Notes: generated by a model from the sequence alone, not told the origin. A stretch of DNA of 64,000 nucleotides from Anisus vortex (GCA_949126835.1 CASBPS010000159.1:1-64000); one strand, 5' to 3'; positions 8,741-21,668 are shown, counted from the stretch's first letter. A program made the numbers and translations.

Positions 8741-9960
8741 TCACCAAATTTATCTTCAATTTAAAAAAGGTTACTAAGTGCGGGGCTATAGCAGACGAAA
8801 TCGGAGCTAGTCACCAATTTTATCTTCAATTTTAAAATGGTTACTAAGTGCGGGGCTATAGCAGACGAAATCGGAGCTAGTCACCAATTTTATCTTCTAT
8901 TTTAAAAAGGTTACTAAGTTCGGGGCTAAAGCAGACGAATTCAGAGCTAGTCACCAATTTTATCTTCAATTTTAAAAAGGTTACTAAGTGCGGGGCTATA
9001 GCAGACGAAATCGGAGCTAGTCACCAATTTTATCTTCAATTTTAAAAAGGTTACTAAGTGCTGGGCTATAGCAGACGAAATCGGAGCTAGTCACCAATTT
9101 TATCTTCAATTTTAAAAAGGTTACTAAGTGCGGGGCTATAGCAGACGAAATCAGAGCTAGTCATTAAATTTATCTTCAATTTTAAAAAGGTTACTAAGTG
9201 CGGGGCTATAGCAGACGAAATCGGAGCTAGTCACCAATTTTATCTTCGATTTTAAAAAGGTTACTATGTGCGGGGCTATAGCAGACGAAATCATAGCTAG
9301 TCACCAATTTTATCTTCAATTTTAAAAAGGTTACTAAGTGCGGGGCTATAGCAGACGAAATCGGAGCTAGTCACCAAATTTATCTTCAATTTAAAAAAGG
9401 TTACTAAGTGCGGGGCTATAGCAGACGAAATCGGAGCTAGTCACCAATTTTATCTTCAATTTTAAAATGGTTACTAAGTGCGGGGCTATAGCAGACGAAA
9501 TCGGAGCTAGTCACCAATTTTATCTTCTATTTTAAAAAGGTTACTAAGTTCGGGGCTAAAGCAGACGAATTCAGAGCTAGTCACCAATTTTATCTTCAAT
9601 TTTAAAAAGGTTACTAAGTGCGGGGCTATAGCAGACGAAATCGGAGCTAGTCACCAATTTTATCTTTAATTTTAAAAAGGTTACTAAGTGCTGGGCTATA
9701 GCAGACGAAATCGGAGCTAGTCACCAATTTTATCTTCAATTTTAAAAAGGTTACTAAGTGCGGGGCTATAGCAGACGAAATCAGAGCTAGTCATTAATTT
9801 TATCTTCAATTTTAAAAAGGTTACTAAGTGCGGGGCTATAGCAGACGAAATCGGAGCTAGTCACCAATTTTATCTTCAACTTTAAAAAGGTTACTATGTG
9901 CGGGGCTATAGCAGACGAAATCATAGCTAGTCACCAATTTTATCTTCAATTTTAAAAAGG
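8741..9960. repeat. 630-bp tandem duplication of nine monomers
   Basis: Variant monomers recur exactly 630 bp apart: CACCAAATT at 8743 and 9373, TATCTTCTAT at 8891 and 9521, a GAATTC-bearing unit, CATTAA at 9162 and 9792, and a TCATAG unit at 9291 and 9921. The copies diverge after about 9300 and 9930. Confidence 0.85.
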
Positions 9961-11379
9961 TTACCATGTGCGGGGCTATAGCAGACGAAATCATAGCTAG
10001 TCACCAATTTTATCTTCAATTTTAAAAAGGTTACTAAGTGCGGGACTAAAGCAGACGAAATTGGAGCTAGTCACCAATTTTATCTTCAATTTTAGAAAGG
10101 CTACTATGTGCGGGGCTATAGCAGACGAAATCGGAGCTAGTCACAAAATTTATCTTCAATTTTAAAAAGGTTACTAAGTGCGGGGCTATAGCAGACGAAA
10201 TCGGAGCTAGTCACCAATTTTATCTTCAATTTTAAAAAGGTTACTAAGTGCGTGGCTATAGCAGACAAAATCGGAGCTAGTCACCAATTTTATCTTTAAT
10301 TTTAAAATGGTTACTAAGTGCGGGGCTATAGCAGACAAAATCGGAGCTAGTCACCAATTTAATCTTCTATTTTAAAACGGTTACTAAGTGCGGGACCATA
10401 GCAGACGAATTCAGAGCTAGTCACCAATTTTATCTTCAATTTTAAAAAGGTTACTAGGTGCGGGGCTATAGCAGACGAAATCGGAGCTAGTCACCAATTT
10501 TATCTTCAATTTTATAAAGGTTACTAAACGCGAAACTAAAGCAGACGAAATCGGAGCTAGTCACCAATTTTATTTTCAATTTTAAAAATGTTACTAAGTG
10601 CGGGGCTATAGCAGACGAAATCGGAGCTAGTCACCAATTTTATCTTTAATTTTAAAAAGGTTACTAAGTGCGGGGCTATAGCAGACGAAATCGGAGCTAG
10701 TCATCAATTTTATCTTCAATTTAAAAAAGGTTACTAAGTGCGGGGCTATAGCAGACGAAATCGGAGCTAGTCACCAATTTTATCTTCAATTTTAAAAAGA
10801 TTACTGAGTGCGGGGCTATAGCAGACGAAATCGGAGCTAGTCACCAATTTTATCTTCAATTTTAAAAAGGTTACTAAGTGCGGGGCTATAGCAGACGAAA
10901 TCAGAGCTAGTCACCAATTTTATCTTCAATTTTAAAAAGGTTACTAAGTGCGGGGCTATAGCAGACAAAATCGGAGCTAGTCACCAATTTTATCTTCAAT
11001 TTTTAAAAGGTTACTATGTGCGGGGCTATAGCAGACGAAATCATAGCTAGTCACCAATTTTATCTTCAATTTTAAAAAGGTTACTAAGTGCGGGGCTATA
11101 GCAGACGAAATCAGAGCTATTCACCAATTTTATCTTCAATTTTAAAAAGGTTACTAAGTGCGGGGCTATAGCAGACTAAATCAGAGCTAGTCACCAATTT
11201 TATCTTTAACTTTAAAATGGTTACTAAGTGCGGGGATATAGCAGACAAAATCGGAGCTAGTCACCAATTTAATCTTCTATTTTAAAAAGGTTACTAAGTG
11301 CGGGGCCATAGCAGACGAATTCAGAGCTAGTCACCAATTTTATCTTCAATTTTAAAAAGGTTACTAAGTGCGGGGCTAT

Positions 11380-13530
11380 AACAGACGAAATCGAAGCTAG
11401 TCACAAATTTTATCTTCAATTTTAAAAAGGTTACTAAATGCGGGGCTATAGCAGACGAAATAAGAGCTAGTCACCCATTTTATCTTCAATTTTAAAAAGG
11501 TTACTAAGTGCGGGGCTATAGCAGACGAAATCGGAGCTGGTCACCAATTTTATCTTCAATTTTAAAAAGGCTACTAAGTGCGGGGCTATAGCAGACGAAA
11601 TCGGAGCTAGTCACCAATTTTATCTTCAATTTAATAACGTTACTAAGTGCGGGGCTATAGCAGACGAAATCGGAGCTAGTCAACAATTTTATCTTCAATT
11701 TTTAAAATGTTACTCAGTGCGGGGCTATAGCAGACCAAATCGGAGCTAGTCACCAATTTTATCTTCAATTTTAAAAAGGTTACTAAGTGCGGGGCTATAG
11801 CAGACGAAATCGGAGCTAGTCACCAATTTTATCTTCAATTTTAAAAAGGTTACTAAGTGCGGGGCTATAGCAGACGAAATCGGAGCTAGTCACCAATTTT
11901 ATCTTTAATTTTAAAAAGGTTACTAGGTGCGGGGCTATAGCAGACGAAATCGGAGCTAGTCACCAATTTTATCTTCAATTTTATAAAGGTTACTAAACGC
12001 GGGACTAAAGCAGACGAAATCGGAGCTAGTCACCAATTTTATCTTCAATTTTATAAAGGTTACTAAACGCGGGACTAAAGCAGACGAAATTGGAGCTAGT
12101 CACCAATTTTATCCTCAATTTTTAGAAAGGTTACTAAGTGCGGGGCTATAACAGACGAAATCGAAGCTAGTCACAAATTTTATCTTCAATTTTAAAAAGG
12201 TTACTAAATGCGGGGCTATAGCAGACGAAATAAGAGCTAGTCACCCATTTTATCTTCAATTTTAAAAAGGTTACTAAATGCGGGGCTATAGCAGACGAAA
12301 TCGGAGCTAGTCACCAATTTTATCTTTAATTTTAAAAAGGTTACTAAGTGCGGGGCTATAGCAGATGAAATCGGAGCTAGTCACCAATTTTATCTTCAAT
12401 TTTAAAAAGGTTTCTGAGTGCGGGGCTATAGCAGACGAAATCGGAGCTAGTCACCAATTTTATCTTCAATTTTAAAAAGGTTACTGAGTGCGGGGCTATA
12501 GCAGACGAAATCGGAGCTAGTCACCAATTTTATCTTCAATTTTAAAAAGGTTACTAAATGCGGGGCTATAGCAGACTAAATCAGAGCTAGTCACCAAATT
12601 AATCTTCAATTTTTAAAAAGGTTACTAAGTGCGGGGCTATAACAGACGAAATCGAAGCTAGTCACCAATTTTATCTTCAATTTTAAAAAGGTTACTAAAT
12701 GCGGGGCTATAGCAGACGAAATAAGAGCTAGTCACCCATTTTATCTTCAATTTTTAAAAGGTTACTAAGTGCGGGGCTATAGCAGACGAAATCGGAGCTG
12801 GTCACCAATTTTATCTTCAATTTTAAAAAGGCTACTAAGTGCGGGGCTATAGCAGACGAAATCGGAGCTAGTCACAAATTTTATCTTCAATTTAATAACG
12901 TTACTAAGTGCGGGGCTATAGCAGACGAAATCGGAGCTAGTCAACAATTTTATCTTCAATTTTTAAAATGTTACTCAGTGCGGGGCTATAGCAGACCAAA
13001 TCGGAGCTAGTCACCAATTTTATCTTCAATTTTAAAAAGGTTACTAAGTGCGGGGCTATAGCAGACGAAATCGGAGCTAGTCACCAATTTTATCTTCAAT
13101 TTTAAAAAGGTTACTAAGTGCGGGGCTATAGCAGACGAAATCGGAGCTAGTCACCAATTTTATCTTTAATTTTAAAAAGGTTACTAGGTGCGGGGCTATA
13201 GCAGACGAAATCGGAGCTAGTCACCAATTTTATCTTCAATTTTATAAAGGTTACTAAACGCGGGACTAAAGCAGACGAAATCGGAGCTAGTCACCAATTT
13301 TATCTTCAATTTTATAAAGGTTACTAAACGCGGGACTAAAGCAGACGAAATTGGAGCTAGTCACCAATTTTATCCTCAATTTTTAGAAAGGTTACTAAGT
13401 GCGGGGCTATAACAGACGAAATCGAAGCTAGTCACAAATTTTATCTTCAATTTTAAAAAGGTTACTAAATGCGGGGCTATAGCAGACGAAATAAGAGCTA
13501 GTCACCCATTTTATCTTCAATTTTAAAAAG
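11380..13530. repeat. Higher-order repeat, 1261-bp period
   Basis: The same ordered series of variant monomers (ATAACAG, AATAAGAG, CACCCATT, CTGGTCACC, AATAACGTT, then two AACGCGGGACTAAAGC units and TTTTTAGAAAGG) appears at 11381 and 12642 and at 12119 and 13380, 1261 bp apart. The match covers roughly 890 bp of each copy. Confidence 0.8.
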
Positions 13531-15180
13531 GTTACTAAGTGCGGGGCTATAGCAGACGAAATCGGAGCTAGTCACCAATTTTATCTTTAATTTTAAAATG
13601 GTTACTAAGTGCGGGGCTATAGCAGACAAAATCGGAGCTAGTCACCAATTTCATCTTCTATTTTAAAAAGGTTACTAAGTACGGGACCATAGCAGACGAA
13701 TTCAGAGCTAGTCACCAATTTTATCTTCAATTTTAAAAAGGTTACTAGGTGCGGGGCTATAGCAGACGAAATCGGAGCTAGTCACCAATTTTATCTTCAA
13801 TTTTATAAAGGTTACTAAACGCGGGACTAAAGCAGACGAAATCGGAGCTAGTCACCAATTTTATTTTCAATTTTAAAAAGGTTACTAAGTGCGGAGCTAT
13901 AACAGACGAAATCGGAGCTAGTCACCAATTTTATCCTTAATTTTAAAAAGGTTACTAAGTGCGGGGCTATAGCAGACGAAATCGGAGCTAGTCACCAATT
14001 TTATCTTCAATTTTAAAAAGGTTACTAAGTGCGGGGCTATAGCAGATGAAATCGGAGCTAGTCACCAATTTTATCTTCAATTTTAAAAAGGTTTCTGAGT
14101 GCGGGGCTATAGCAGACGAAATCGGAGCTAGTCACCAATTTTATCTTCAATTTTAAAAAGGTTACTGAGTGCGGGGCTATAGCAGACGAAATCGGAGCTA
14201 GTCACCAATTTTATCTTCAATTTTATAAAGGTTACTAAACGCGGGACTAAAGCAGACGAAATCGGAGCTAGTCACCAATTTTATCTTCAATTTTATAAAG
14301 GTTACTAAACGCGGGACTAAAGCAGACGAAATTGGAGCTAGTCACCAATTTTATCCTCAATTTTTAGAAAGGTTACTAAGTGCGGGGCTATAACAGACGA
14401 AATCGAAGCTAGTCACAAATTTTATCTTCAATTTTAAAAAGGTTACTAAATGCGGGGCTATAGCAGACGAAATAAGAGCTAGTCACCCATTTTATCTTCA
14501 ATTTTAAAAAGGTTACTAAGTGCGGGGCTATAGCAGACGAAATCGGAGCTAGTCACCAATTTTATCTTTAATTTTAAAATGGTTACTAAGTGCGGGGCTA
14601 TAGCAGACAAAATCGGAGCTAGTCACCAATTTCATCTTCTATTTTAAAAAGGTTACTAAGTACGGGACCATAGCAGACGAATTCAGAGCTAGTCACCAAT
14701 TTTATCTTCAATTTTAAAAAGGTTACTAGGTGCGGGGCTATAGCAGACGAAATCGGAGCTAGTCACCAATTTTATCTTCAATTTTATAAAGGTTACTAAA
14801 CGCGGGACTAAAGCAGACGAAATCGGAGCTAGTCACCAATTTTATTTTCAATTTTAAAAAGGTTACTAAGTGCGGAGCTATAACAGACGAAATCGGAGCT
14901 AGTCACCAATTTTATCCTTAATTTTAAAAAGGTTACTAAGTGCGGGGCTATAGCAGACGAAATCGGAGCTAGTCACCAATTTTATCTTCAATTTTAAAAA
15001 GGTTACTAAGTGCGGGGCTATAGCAGATGAAATCGGAGCTAGTCACCAATTTTATCTTCAATTTTAAAAAGGTTTCTGAGTGCGGGGCTATAGCAGACGA
15101 AATCGGAGCTAGTCACCAATTTTATCTTCAATTTTAAAAAGGTTACTGAGTGCGGGGCTATAGCAGACGAAATCGGAGCT
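13200..15180. repeat. Tandem duplication, 981-bp period
   Basis: TTTATAAAGG at 13241 and 14222, TTTTTAGAAA at 13380 and 14361, and a GCGGAGCTATAACAG unit near 13892 and 14873 are each 981 bp apart (14 monomers plus 1 bp). Confidence 0.85.
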
Positions 15181-17324
15181 AGTCACCAATTTTATCTTCA
15201 ATTTTAAAAAGGTTACTAAATGCGGGGCTATAGCAGACTAAATCAGAGCTAGTCACCAAATTAATCTTCAATTTTTAAAAAGGTTACTAAGTGCGGGGCT
15301 ATAACAGACGAAATCGAAGCTAGTCACCAATTTTATCTTCAATTTTAAAAAGGTTACTAAATGCGGGGCTATAGCAGACGAAATAAGAGCTAGTCACCCA
15401 TTTTATCTTCAATTTTTAAAAGGTTACTAAGTGCGGGGCTATAGCAGACGAAATCGGAGCTGGTCACCAATTTTATCTTCAATTTTAAAAAGGCTACTAA
15501 GTGCGGGGCTATAGCAGACGAAATCGGAGCTAGTCACAAATTTTATCTTCAATTTAATAACGTTACTAAGTGCGGGGCTATAGCAGACGAAATTGGAGCT
15601 AGTCAACAATTTTATCTTCAATTTTAAAGGGTTACTAAGTGCGGGGCTATAGCAGACGAAATCGGAGCTAGTCACCAATTTTATCTTAAATTTTAAAAAG
15701 GTTACTAAGTGCGGGGCTATAGCAGACTAAATCAGAGCTAAACATCAATTTTATCTTCAATTTTAAAAAGGTTACTAAGTGCAGGGCTATAGCAGACGAA
15801 ATCGGAGCTAGTCACCAAATTTATCTTCATTTTTTAAAAAGGTTACTAAGTGCGGGGCTATAACAGACAAAATCGAAGCTAGTCACCAATTTTATCTTCA
15901 ATTTTAAAAAGGTTACTAAATGCGGGGCTATAGCAGACGAAATAAGAGCTAGTCACCCATTTTATCTTCAATTTTTAAAAGGTTACTAATTGCGGGGCTA
16001 TAGCAGACGAAATTGGAGCTGGTCACCAATTTTATCTTCAATTTTAAAAAGGCTACTAAGTGCGGGGCTATAGCAGACGAAATCGGAGCTAGTCACCAAT
16101 TTTATCTTCAATTTTATAACGTTACTAAGTGCGGGGCTATAGCAGACGAAATCGGAGCTAGTCAACAATTTTATCTTCAATTTTAAAAAGGTTACTAAGT
16201 GCGGGGCTATAGCAGACGAAATCGGAGGTAGTCACCAATTTTATCTTCAATTTTAAAAAGGTTACTATGTGCGGGGATATAGCAGACAAAATCTGAGCTA
16301 GTCACAAATTTTATCTTCAATTTTAAAAAGGCTACTAAGTGAGACGCTATAGCAGACGAAATCGGAGCTAGTCACCAGTTTTATCTTCAATTTTAAAAAG
16401 GTTACTAAGTGCGGGGCTATAGCAGACAAAATCGGAGCTAGTCACCAATTTAATCTTCTATTTTAAAAAGGTTACTAAGTGCGGGGCCATAGCAGACGAA
16501 TTCAGAGCTAGTCACCAATTTTATCTTCAATTTTAAAAAGGTTACTAGGTGCGGGGCTATAGCAGACGAAATCGGAGCTAGTCACCAATTTTATCTTCAA
16601 TTTTATAAAGGTTACTAAACGCGGGACTAAAGCAGACGAAATCAGAGCTAGTCACCAATTTTATCTTCAATTTTAAAAAAGTTACTAAGTGCGGGGCTAT
16701 AGCAGACGAAATCGGAGCTAGTCACCAATTTTATCTTCTATTTTATAAAGGTTACTAAACGCGAGACTAAAGCAGACGAAATCGGAGCTAGTCACCAATT
16801 TTATCCTCAATTTTTAAAAAGGTTACTAAGTGCGGGGCTATATCAGACGAAATCGAAGCTAGTCACAAATTTTATCTTCAATTTTAAAAAGGTTACTAAA
16901 TGCGGGGCTATAGCAGACGAAATAAGAGCTAGTCACCCATTTTATCTTCAATTTTAAAAAGGTTACTAAGTGCCGGCCTATAGCAGACGAAATCGGAGCT
17001 GGTCACCAATTTTATCTTCAATTTTAAAAAGGCTACTAAGTGCGGGGCTATAGCAGACGAAATCGGAGCTAGTCACCAATTTTATCTTCAATTTAATAAC
17101 GTTACTAAATGCGGGGCTATAGCAGACGAAATCGGAGCTAGTCTACAATTTTATCTTCAATTTTTAAAATGTTACTCAGTGCGGGGCTATAGCAGACGAA
17201 ATCGGAGCTAGTCACCAATTTTATCTTCAATTTTAAAAAGGTTACTAAGTGCGGGGCTATAGCAGACGAAATCGGAGCTAGTCACCAATTTTATCTTCAA
17301 TTTTAAAAAGGTTACTAAGTGCGG

Positions 17325-17329
17325 GGCTA
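17325..17329. repeat. Target-site duplication, left copy (GGCTA)
   Basis: GGCTA directly before the TG of the left copia LTR and again directly after the right LTR at 21872-21876. A 5-bp duplication is usual for Ty1/copia integrases. Confidence 0.95.
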
Positions 17330-17518
17330 TGTTGAAATATTATACTTGTTATGTATTTCTTTTAAGAAACAATCAATTCAGTTTAATAAAAACGTTTTAT
17401 TGACGATAGACTTTTTGACAAAACACAAGGAGATTTTTAATACACATATAAAACAAAAGAGTGGGAGTGAAAGCAATATTAGTCCAATGATCATTTCGCA
17501 CTTTTGATACTTTCATCA
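17330..17518 (-). repeat. 3' LTR of the copia element
   Basis: 189 bp, identical by eye to 21683-21871. On the plus strand it runs from TGTTGAA to TTCATCA, a TG...CA LTR with a short imperfect terminal inverted repeat. A sense AATAAA lies at 17396-17401, the likely polyadenylation signal. Confidence 0.96.
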
Positions 17519-17527
17519 CTCCTTCTC
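17519..17527 (-). other. Polypurine tract of the copia element
   Basis: In sense GAGAAGGAG, directly upstream of the 3' LTR. This is the expected position of the plus-strand primer. Confidence 0.85.
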
Positions 17528-17553
17528 AAAAACACTAAATGATTCAAATGGAA

Positions 17554-20500
17554 CTAAACCATTGGTTTAACACCAATCATGTCTCTGAGTCTATTAAATC
17601 TAAACTGCGACAGTCCCTTTGTCAGAATATCTGCTATCATTTCATCTGTTTGACAGTATTTGAGAGTCACAGTCTTATTTTCTATCTGCTCCCTGATGAA
17701 ATGGTATTTGATGTCAACATGTTTTGCTCTGCCATGGAATTTCGGATGGTTAGCCATGGCCATAGCTGACTGATTGTCCTCAAAAATAATAGTGGCAACA
17801 TTTGGGTCACACATCAATCCAGACGTTAGTTGTCTCAACCAAAGTGCCTCTTGTGCTGCACTTGAAAGTGCCATATACTCAGCTTCTGCTGTGGACAGAG
17901 CCACACATGACTGTTTCTTACTTCTCCAACTTATAGGTCCACTACCCATAAGAAACACATAGCCAGATGTAGACTTTCGATCATCAATGTCATCGGCCCA
18001 GTCTGCATCACAGTAACCAACAAATTCATTAGAGTCATTGTTGTGGTACACTAGTCCATAATTCTGTGTGCCTTGTAGGTATCTTAGAATTCGTTTTACT
18101 GCCGTCCAGTGTTGTTCTGATGGGTGACCACAGAATTTAGCTACATTACTCACAGCATAAGTAATGTCAGGTCTGGTCCAAATTGACAAATACAGTAGAC
18201 TACCCACTGCTGATTGGTAAAGTCCCTGATCAAATGAACTACTTTCTTCTTCCTCTTTTCTCAATTTTACACCGGAGTCCGTTGGAGTTGATACAGGTTT
18301 AGAATTAAGCATTCCAAATCTCTCAAGAACTTTGCTTGTATAACCTGGCTGTCCAAGCCAGATACCATCTTTCTTTCGAGTGAACATCACACCCAAAAAG
18401 GATTTTAATTCACCCAGATCCTTTGTGTCAAATTTTGAAGAAACAGCCTTTTTGACACTTGTTAGAATTGTATTGTTCCTAGCAGCCAATATGATGTCAT
18501 CAACATATACTGCGATGATGACCATCTCTCCTTCTGCAGTTGTATATACACAGGGTTCACTTGATGACTGCTTGAAACCAAGATCTTTCAGATGGTTATC
18601 AAGTACTGAGTTCCAACATCGGGGAGATTGCTTTAGTCCATATAGACTTTTCTTTAATTTACAAACAAGGTTTTCCTTTCCTTGTTCAACAAACCCTTCT
18701 GGTTGTTTCATGTATACTTCTTCCTCTAACACTCCGTTTAGAAAAGCTGTGGTCACATCCATTTGATGCAACTGTAGATTGTATTTGGCAGCTATAGCAA
18801 TGACTGTGCGCACAGACTCTGGTCTAACGACTGGGCTGAATGTTTCATCATAGTCCAGACCATATTTCTGTGAGAAACCCTGTGCAACCAACCGAGCTTT
18901 ATGTCTCAAAGTTTGTCCCTCAGCATTTACTTTGATCTTAAACACCCACTTGCTTCCTATAGCCTTTCGACCTTCTGGCAGTTCTACTAAGTCCCAGACT
19001 TCATTTTCTTGGAGCGATTTGATTTCATTCTCCATTGCCATTGACCATTGAGACTGGTGTGAGCTTGTCATAGCTTGTCTCACCGTACTGGGTTCTTCTA
19101 GATCACGAGTCAAGTTCACCCATTCACCATATCGATTTGGTGGGCGTGTTGATCTCACTGGTCTTTTGGCATCTGGTTGCTCATCTGGTTCACGAACACG
19201 TGTCTCATAAGGATCATCAACTTGATTCACTTCTCCATCGATATCATTTTCAATAAAGTCCAGTGGCACATATGTTGGGTTCTGAGGAGTTTCCGTCTCC
19301 TTCTCAAAACCAAACCTGCATTCATTAAACAGATCGTCTCGGCTGTAAATTACTTTATCAGTCTTCAGGTTATATAGGTGATAACCCTTGACATCTGTTC
19401 CGTACCCTAGAAAAATGCATTTTTGTGCCTTTGCATCAAATTTTTGTCTTTTATCTTTTGGAATGTGAGCATATGCAACACATCCAAACACTCGCAAGTG
19501 ATCAACACTAGGTTTGTTACCAGTTAACACCTCATAAGGGGTAGTACCCTGAAGAGCCTTAACAGGACTTCGATTTTGCAGATATACAGCTGTTGACACT
19601 GCTTCTGCCCAGAATGTTCGTGGCAACTTTGCTTCAGCTAGCATGGCACGTGCTGCTTCAACAATTGTCCTGTTCTTCCTCTCTGCTACTCCATTTTGTT
19701 CTGGTGTTTTTTGAACAGTCAGTTCATGGCGGATCCCCTCTTTCTTTAAATAACTTTCAAATTCTTTGGAAGTAAACTCTCCTCCATTATCAGTGCGTAG
19801 GACCTTGAGTTGTTTTTCATATGACTTTTCAACCATTGCTTTCCACTCAATGAAACACTTGAAAACATCATCTTTTTGCTTAAGAACATAAACCCAAGTA
19901 TAGCGACTGCAATCATCAATAAAGGTGAGAAAATATTGAGCTCCACCAAGAGATTGTGTGCTTGTCTTCCCGCACACGTCACTGTGGACCAGATCAAGAA
20001 TATTATTGCTCACCTTTCCACTAGACTGAAATTTGGCCCTGTGATGTTTGCCTTTTGCACATGCTTCACACAGATCTCTATCTGTCAACTCATCATAATC
20101 AAGTCCATCAACTTGTTTTCCTACAGCCAACTTTCCGAGATTTTGAAAACTTAGATGTCCATAGCGTCTATGCCACAGTTCCTCGCTTTTTTCTAGATCT
20201 CCTTTTGCTGTATTACAATGATGCTGATTTTCATAGTGACACAGATAGTACAGACCACCTAAATGCACTCCTTGTGCTAGCAGTTTACCTTCAGTATCTT
20301 TTATAGTACATCCTTGGTAATTAAACTCGACTGTTTTTCCAGCCTCAGTTGCATGATCTACACTAAAAAGGTTATACTTTAGTTCAGGCACATAGAGTAC
20401 GTCATGCAACTTGCATACCTTGTGTTTCATACCAGGTAACTTCATTTTAAGTTTGACAATGCCACGTGCATGTGCAGTCAAATTTCGTCCATCGCCAAGT

Positions 20501-21417
20501 CCAATATTTAGAGGCTCTTCCAAGTTTGACAACTCTATAAATTCTGATTTATTGCAGCACATATGACTCGTTGCGCCTGAGTCAACAACCCAATTTTCAT
20601 CATCACTGACTGTAGTAGTTAAAGCATGTCGCACTAACAGTCCAATGCTTTCATCACCTGAGTCAGAGTCTCTCCTAGCTTTAGCATCAGTGGGATGTGC
20701 CCTATGTTGCCAGTGTTGGCTTCTTTTTAGTTCAGGACAATCTCGTTTTATGTGTCCATTCCTCTTACACTGATAACACTGAGGACCTTTCTTTGTTTTC
20801 TTCTCTTTTGACACGAGTGCTCTACTTGGTTCTTCTTCTCTTCGCTGTGATATTTTCCTCTCTTCATGAAGCAATCTCTCAGTTACAAGTTCCATCTTTG
20901 GAACTTCTGAGCAAGCCTCAAGAGCAGTTACCAACATATTGTAAGAATCAGGAAGGCTAGCAAGTAGATGAACCACTCTGTCCTCTTCATCAACGGCGTC
21001 TCCTACCACTGCAAGCTCATTGAAAATCTCTGTTAAAGTTTTAACATGTTCATGCACAGAGTCCCCATCTTTCATTCTAAGTGTCAATAATCTTCTTCTT
21101 AGAGCCAGTCTGTTGGCCCATGTTTTCTTTTGAAACTGATCCCTTAGCTTTTCCCATACAATTTTAGGTTCAACTGGATTCCCAATTATATACAACAGTG
21201 AAGGGTCCAATGCCAAAACAATAATAGCCACAGCCTTATCTCTCCTTGCATTAAATTTTGCAACCTTTTCAGACTCTTCTTCACCGGGTACAACTTCAGA
21301 ACCAGTTACAATACCCCAGAGTCCATCTTTCATCAATGCCATCTGGCACTGAATCTTCCAGGTTGAATAATTTGAACCAACAAGAGGAATAATAATGCTT
21401 GTATTCATATTTGACAT
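17554..21417 (-). CDS. Copia Gag-Pol polyprotein (1287 aa)
   Basis: A single ORF from ATG 21417 to TAG at 17554. In order: copia-type Gag (about 1-210), CCHC zinc knuckle (Cys214, Cys217, His222, Cys227), aspartic protease DSGA at 279-282, integrase HHCC finger (His416, His421, Cys450, Cys453), integrase catalytic triad Asp480, Asp543 and Glu579 (35 residues between the last two), RT with Asp887 and the YVDD box at 971-974, and RNase H with Asp1137, Glu1178, Asp1214 and the KHVDIKYH block near 1232-1239. All the catalytic residues I looked for are present and no stop or frameshift is seen. The length is normal for a one-ORF copia element. Gag and Pol have no separating stop or frameshift, so the ratio of Gag to Pol must be set some other way; Drosophila copia uses splicing. 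The reading frame predicts a complete replication cycle, but activity is inferred only. Confidence 0.97.
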   Translation of the reverse strand: MSNMNTSIIIPLVGSNYSTWKIQCQMALMKDGLWGIVTGSEVVPGEEESEKVAKFNARRDKAVAIIVLALDPSLLYIIGNPVEPKIVWEKLRDQFQKKTWANRLALRRRLLTLRMKDGDSVHEHVKTLTEIFNELAVVGDAVDEEDRVVHLLASLPDSYNMLVTALEACSEVPKMELVTERLLHEERKISQRREEEPSRALVSKEKKTKKGPQCYQCKRNGHIKRDCPELKRSQHWQHRAHPTDAKARRDSDSGDESIGLLVRHALTTTVSDDENWVVDSGATSHMCCNKSEFIELSNLEEPLNIGLGDGRNLTAHARGIVKLKMKLPGMKHKVCKLHDVLYVPELKYNLFSVDHATEAGKTVEFNYQGCTIKDTEGKLLAQGVHLGGLYYLCHYENQHHCNTAKGDLEKSEELWHRRYGHLSFQNLGKLAVGKQVDGLDYDELTDRDLCEACAKGKHHRAKFQSSGKVSNNILDLVHSDVCGKTSTQSLGGAQYFLTFIDDCSRYTWVYVLKQKDDVFKCFIEWKAMVEKSYEKQLKVLRTDNGGEFTSKEFESYLKKEGIRHELTVQKTPEQNGVAERKNRTIVEAARAMLAEAKLPRTFWAEAVSTAVYLQNRSPVKALQGTTPYEVLTGNKPSVDHLRVFGCVAYAHIPKDKRQKFDAKAQKCIFLGYGTDVKGYHLYNLKTDKVIYSRDDLFNECRFGFEKETETPQNPTYVPLDFIENDIDGEVNQVDDPYETRVREPDEQPDAKRPVRSTRPPNRYGEWVNLTRDLEEPSTVRQAMTSSHQSQWSMAMENEIKSLQENEVWDLVELPEGRKAIGSKWVFKIKVNAEGQTLRHKARLVAQGFSQKYGLDYDETFSPVVRPESVRTVIAIAAKYNLQLHQMDVTTAFLNGVLEEEVYMKQPEGFVEQGKENLVCKLKKSLYGLKQSPRCWNSVLDNHLKDLGFKQSSSEPCVYTTAEGEMVIIAVYVDDIILAARNNTILTSVKKAVSSKFDTKDLGELKSFLGVMFTRKKDGIWLGQPGYTSKVLERFGMLNSKPVSTPTDSGVKLRKEEEESSSFDQGLYQSAVGSLLYLSIWTRPDITYAVSNVAKFCGHPSEQHWTAVKRILRYLQGTQNYGLVYHNNDSNEFVGYCDADWADDIDDRKSTSGYVFLMGSGPISWRSKKQSCVALSTAEAEYMALSSAAQEALWLRQLTSGLMCDPNVATIIFEDNQSAMAMANHPKFHGRAKHVDIKYHFIREQIENKTVTLKYCQTDEMIADILTKGLSQFRFNRLRDMIGVKPMV

Positions 21418-21668
21418 TCTTAATAATTCTTATGTCTTAATCAAGTTGATATTGACAATAATAAATTCTTTTCTTCAGTCCTCACAGTATTTATAAATCT
21501 ATTGCTTCCAGTAGGCTATATAAGTTAATACACAATCACAATCAGTTCAAAACTAACTATCGACATTAGGTTAGACTAAGACTTAGACTGAATCAGTCAG
21601 TAGTCTATCAGAATAAAACGTTAATTATCACTTTTACAGATAATACATTAACACAGCGCTAAATCGTT
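21418..21668 (-). other. Leader of the copia element
   Basis: 251 bp between the primer-binding site and the ATG. AT-rich, with no ORF. The packaging signal would be expected here. I recognise no specific motif. Confidence 0.6.

Larger units (their letters stand above)
7056..17329. repeat. 70-bp satellite array, left block (about 147 copies)
   Basis: Head-to-tail 70-bp units; 7551-7620 is a typical one. Each unit has two CAATTTTA copies separated by TCTT, an A-rich run (TTTTAAAAAGG), the palindrome GCTATAGC and three CpG sites. From 7381 to about 11630 the register is exactly 70 bp with substitutions only. After that, 69- and 71-bp variants appear and larger repeats form. The unit next to the LTR (about 7090-7120) is more diverged. 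No gene is present. I do not recognise this satellite. Confidence 0.97.

Noticed and set aside
7056..17329. CRISPR-like array
   Set aside because: Units are contiguous with no unique spacers, the context is eukaryotic, and no cas genes are present.
17774..20960. Plus-strand ORFs of 60-128 codons opposite the copia ORF
   Set aside because: They are antisense shadows of a clearly coding minus-strand frame and show no recognisable domain.
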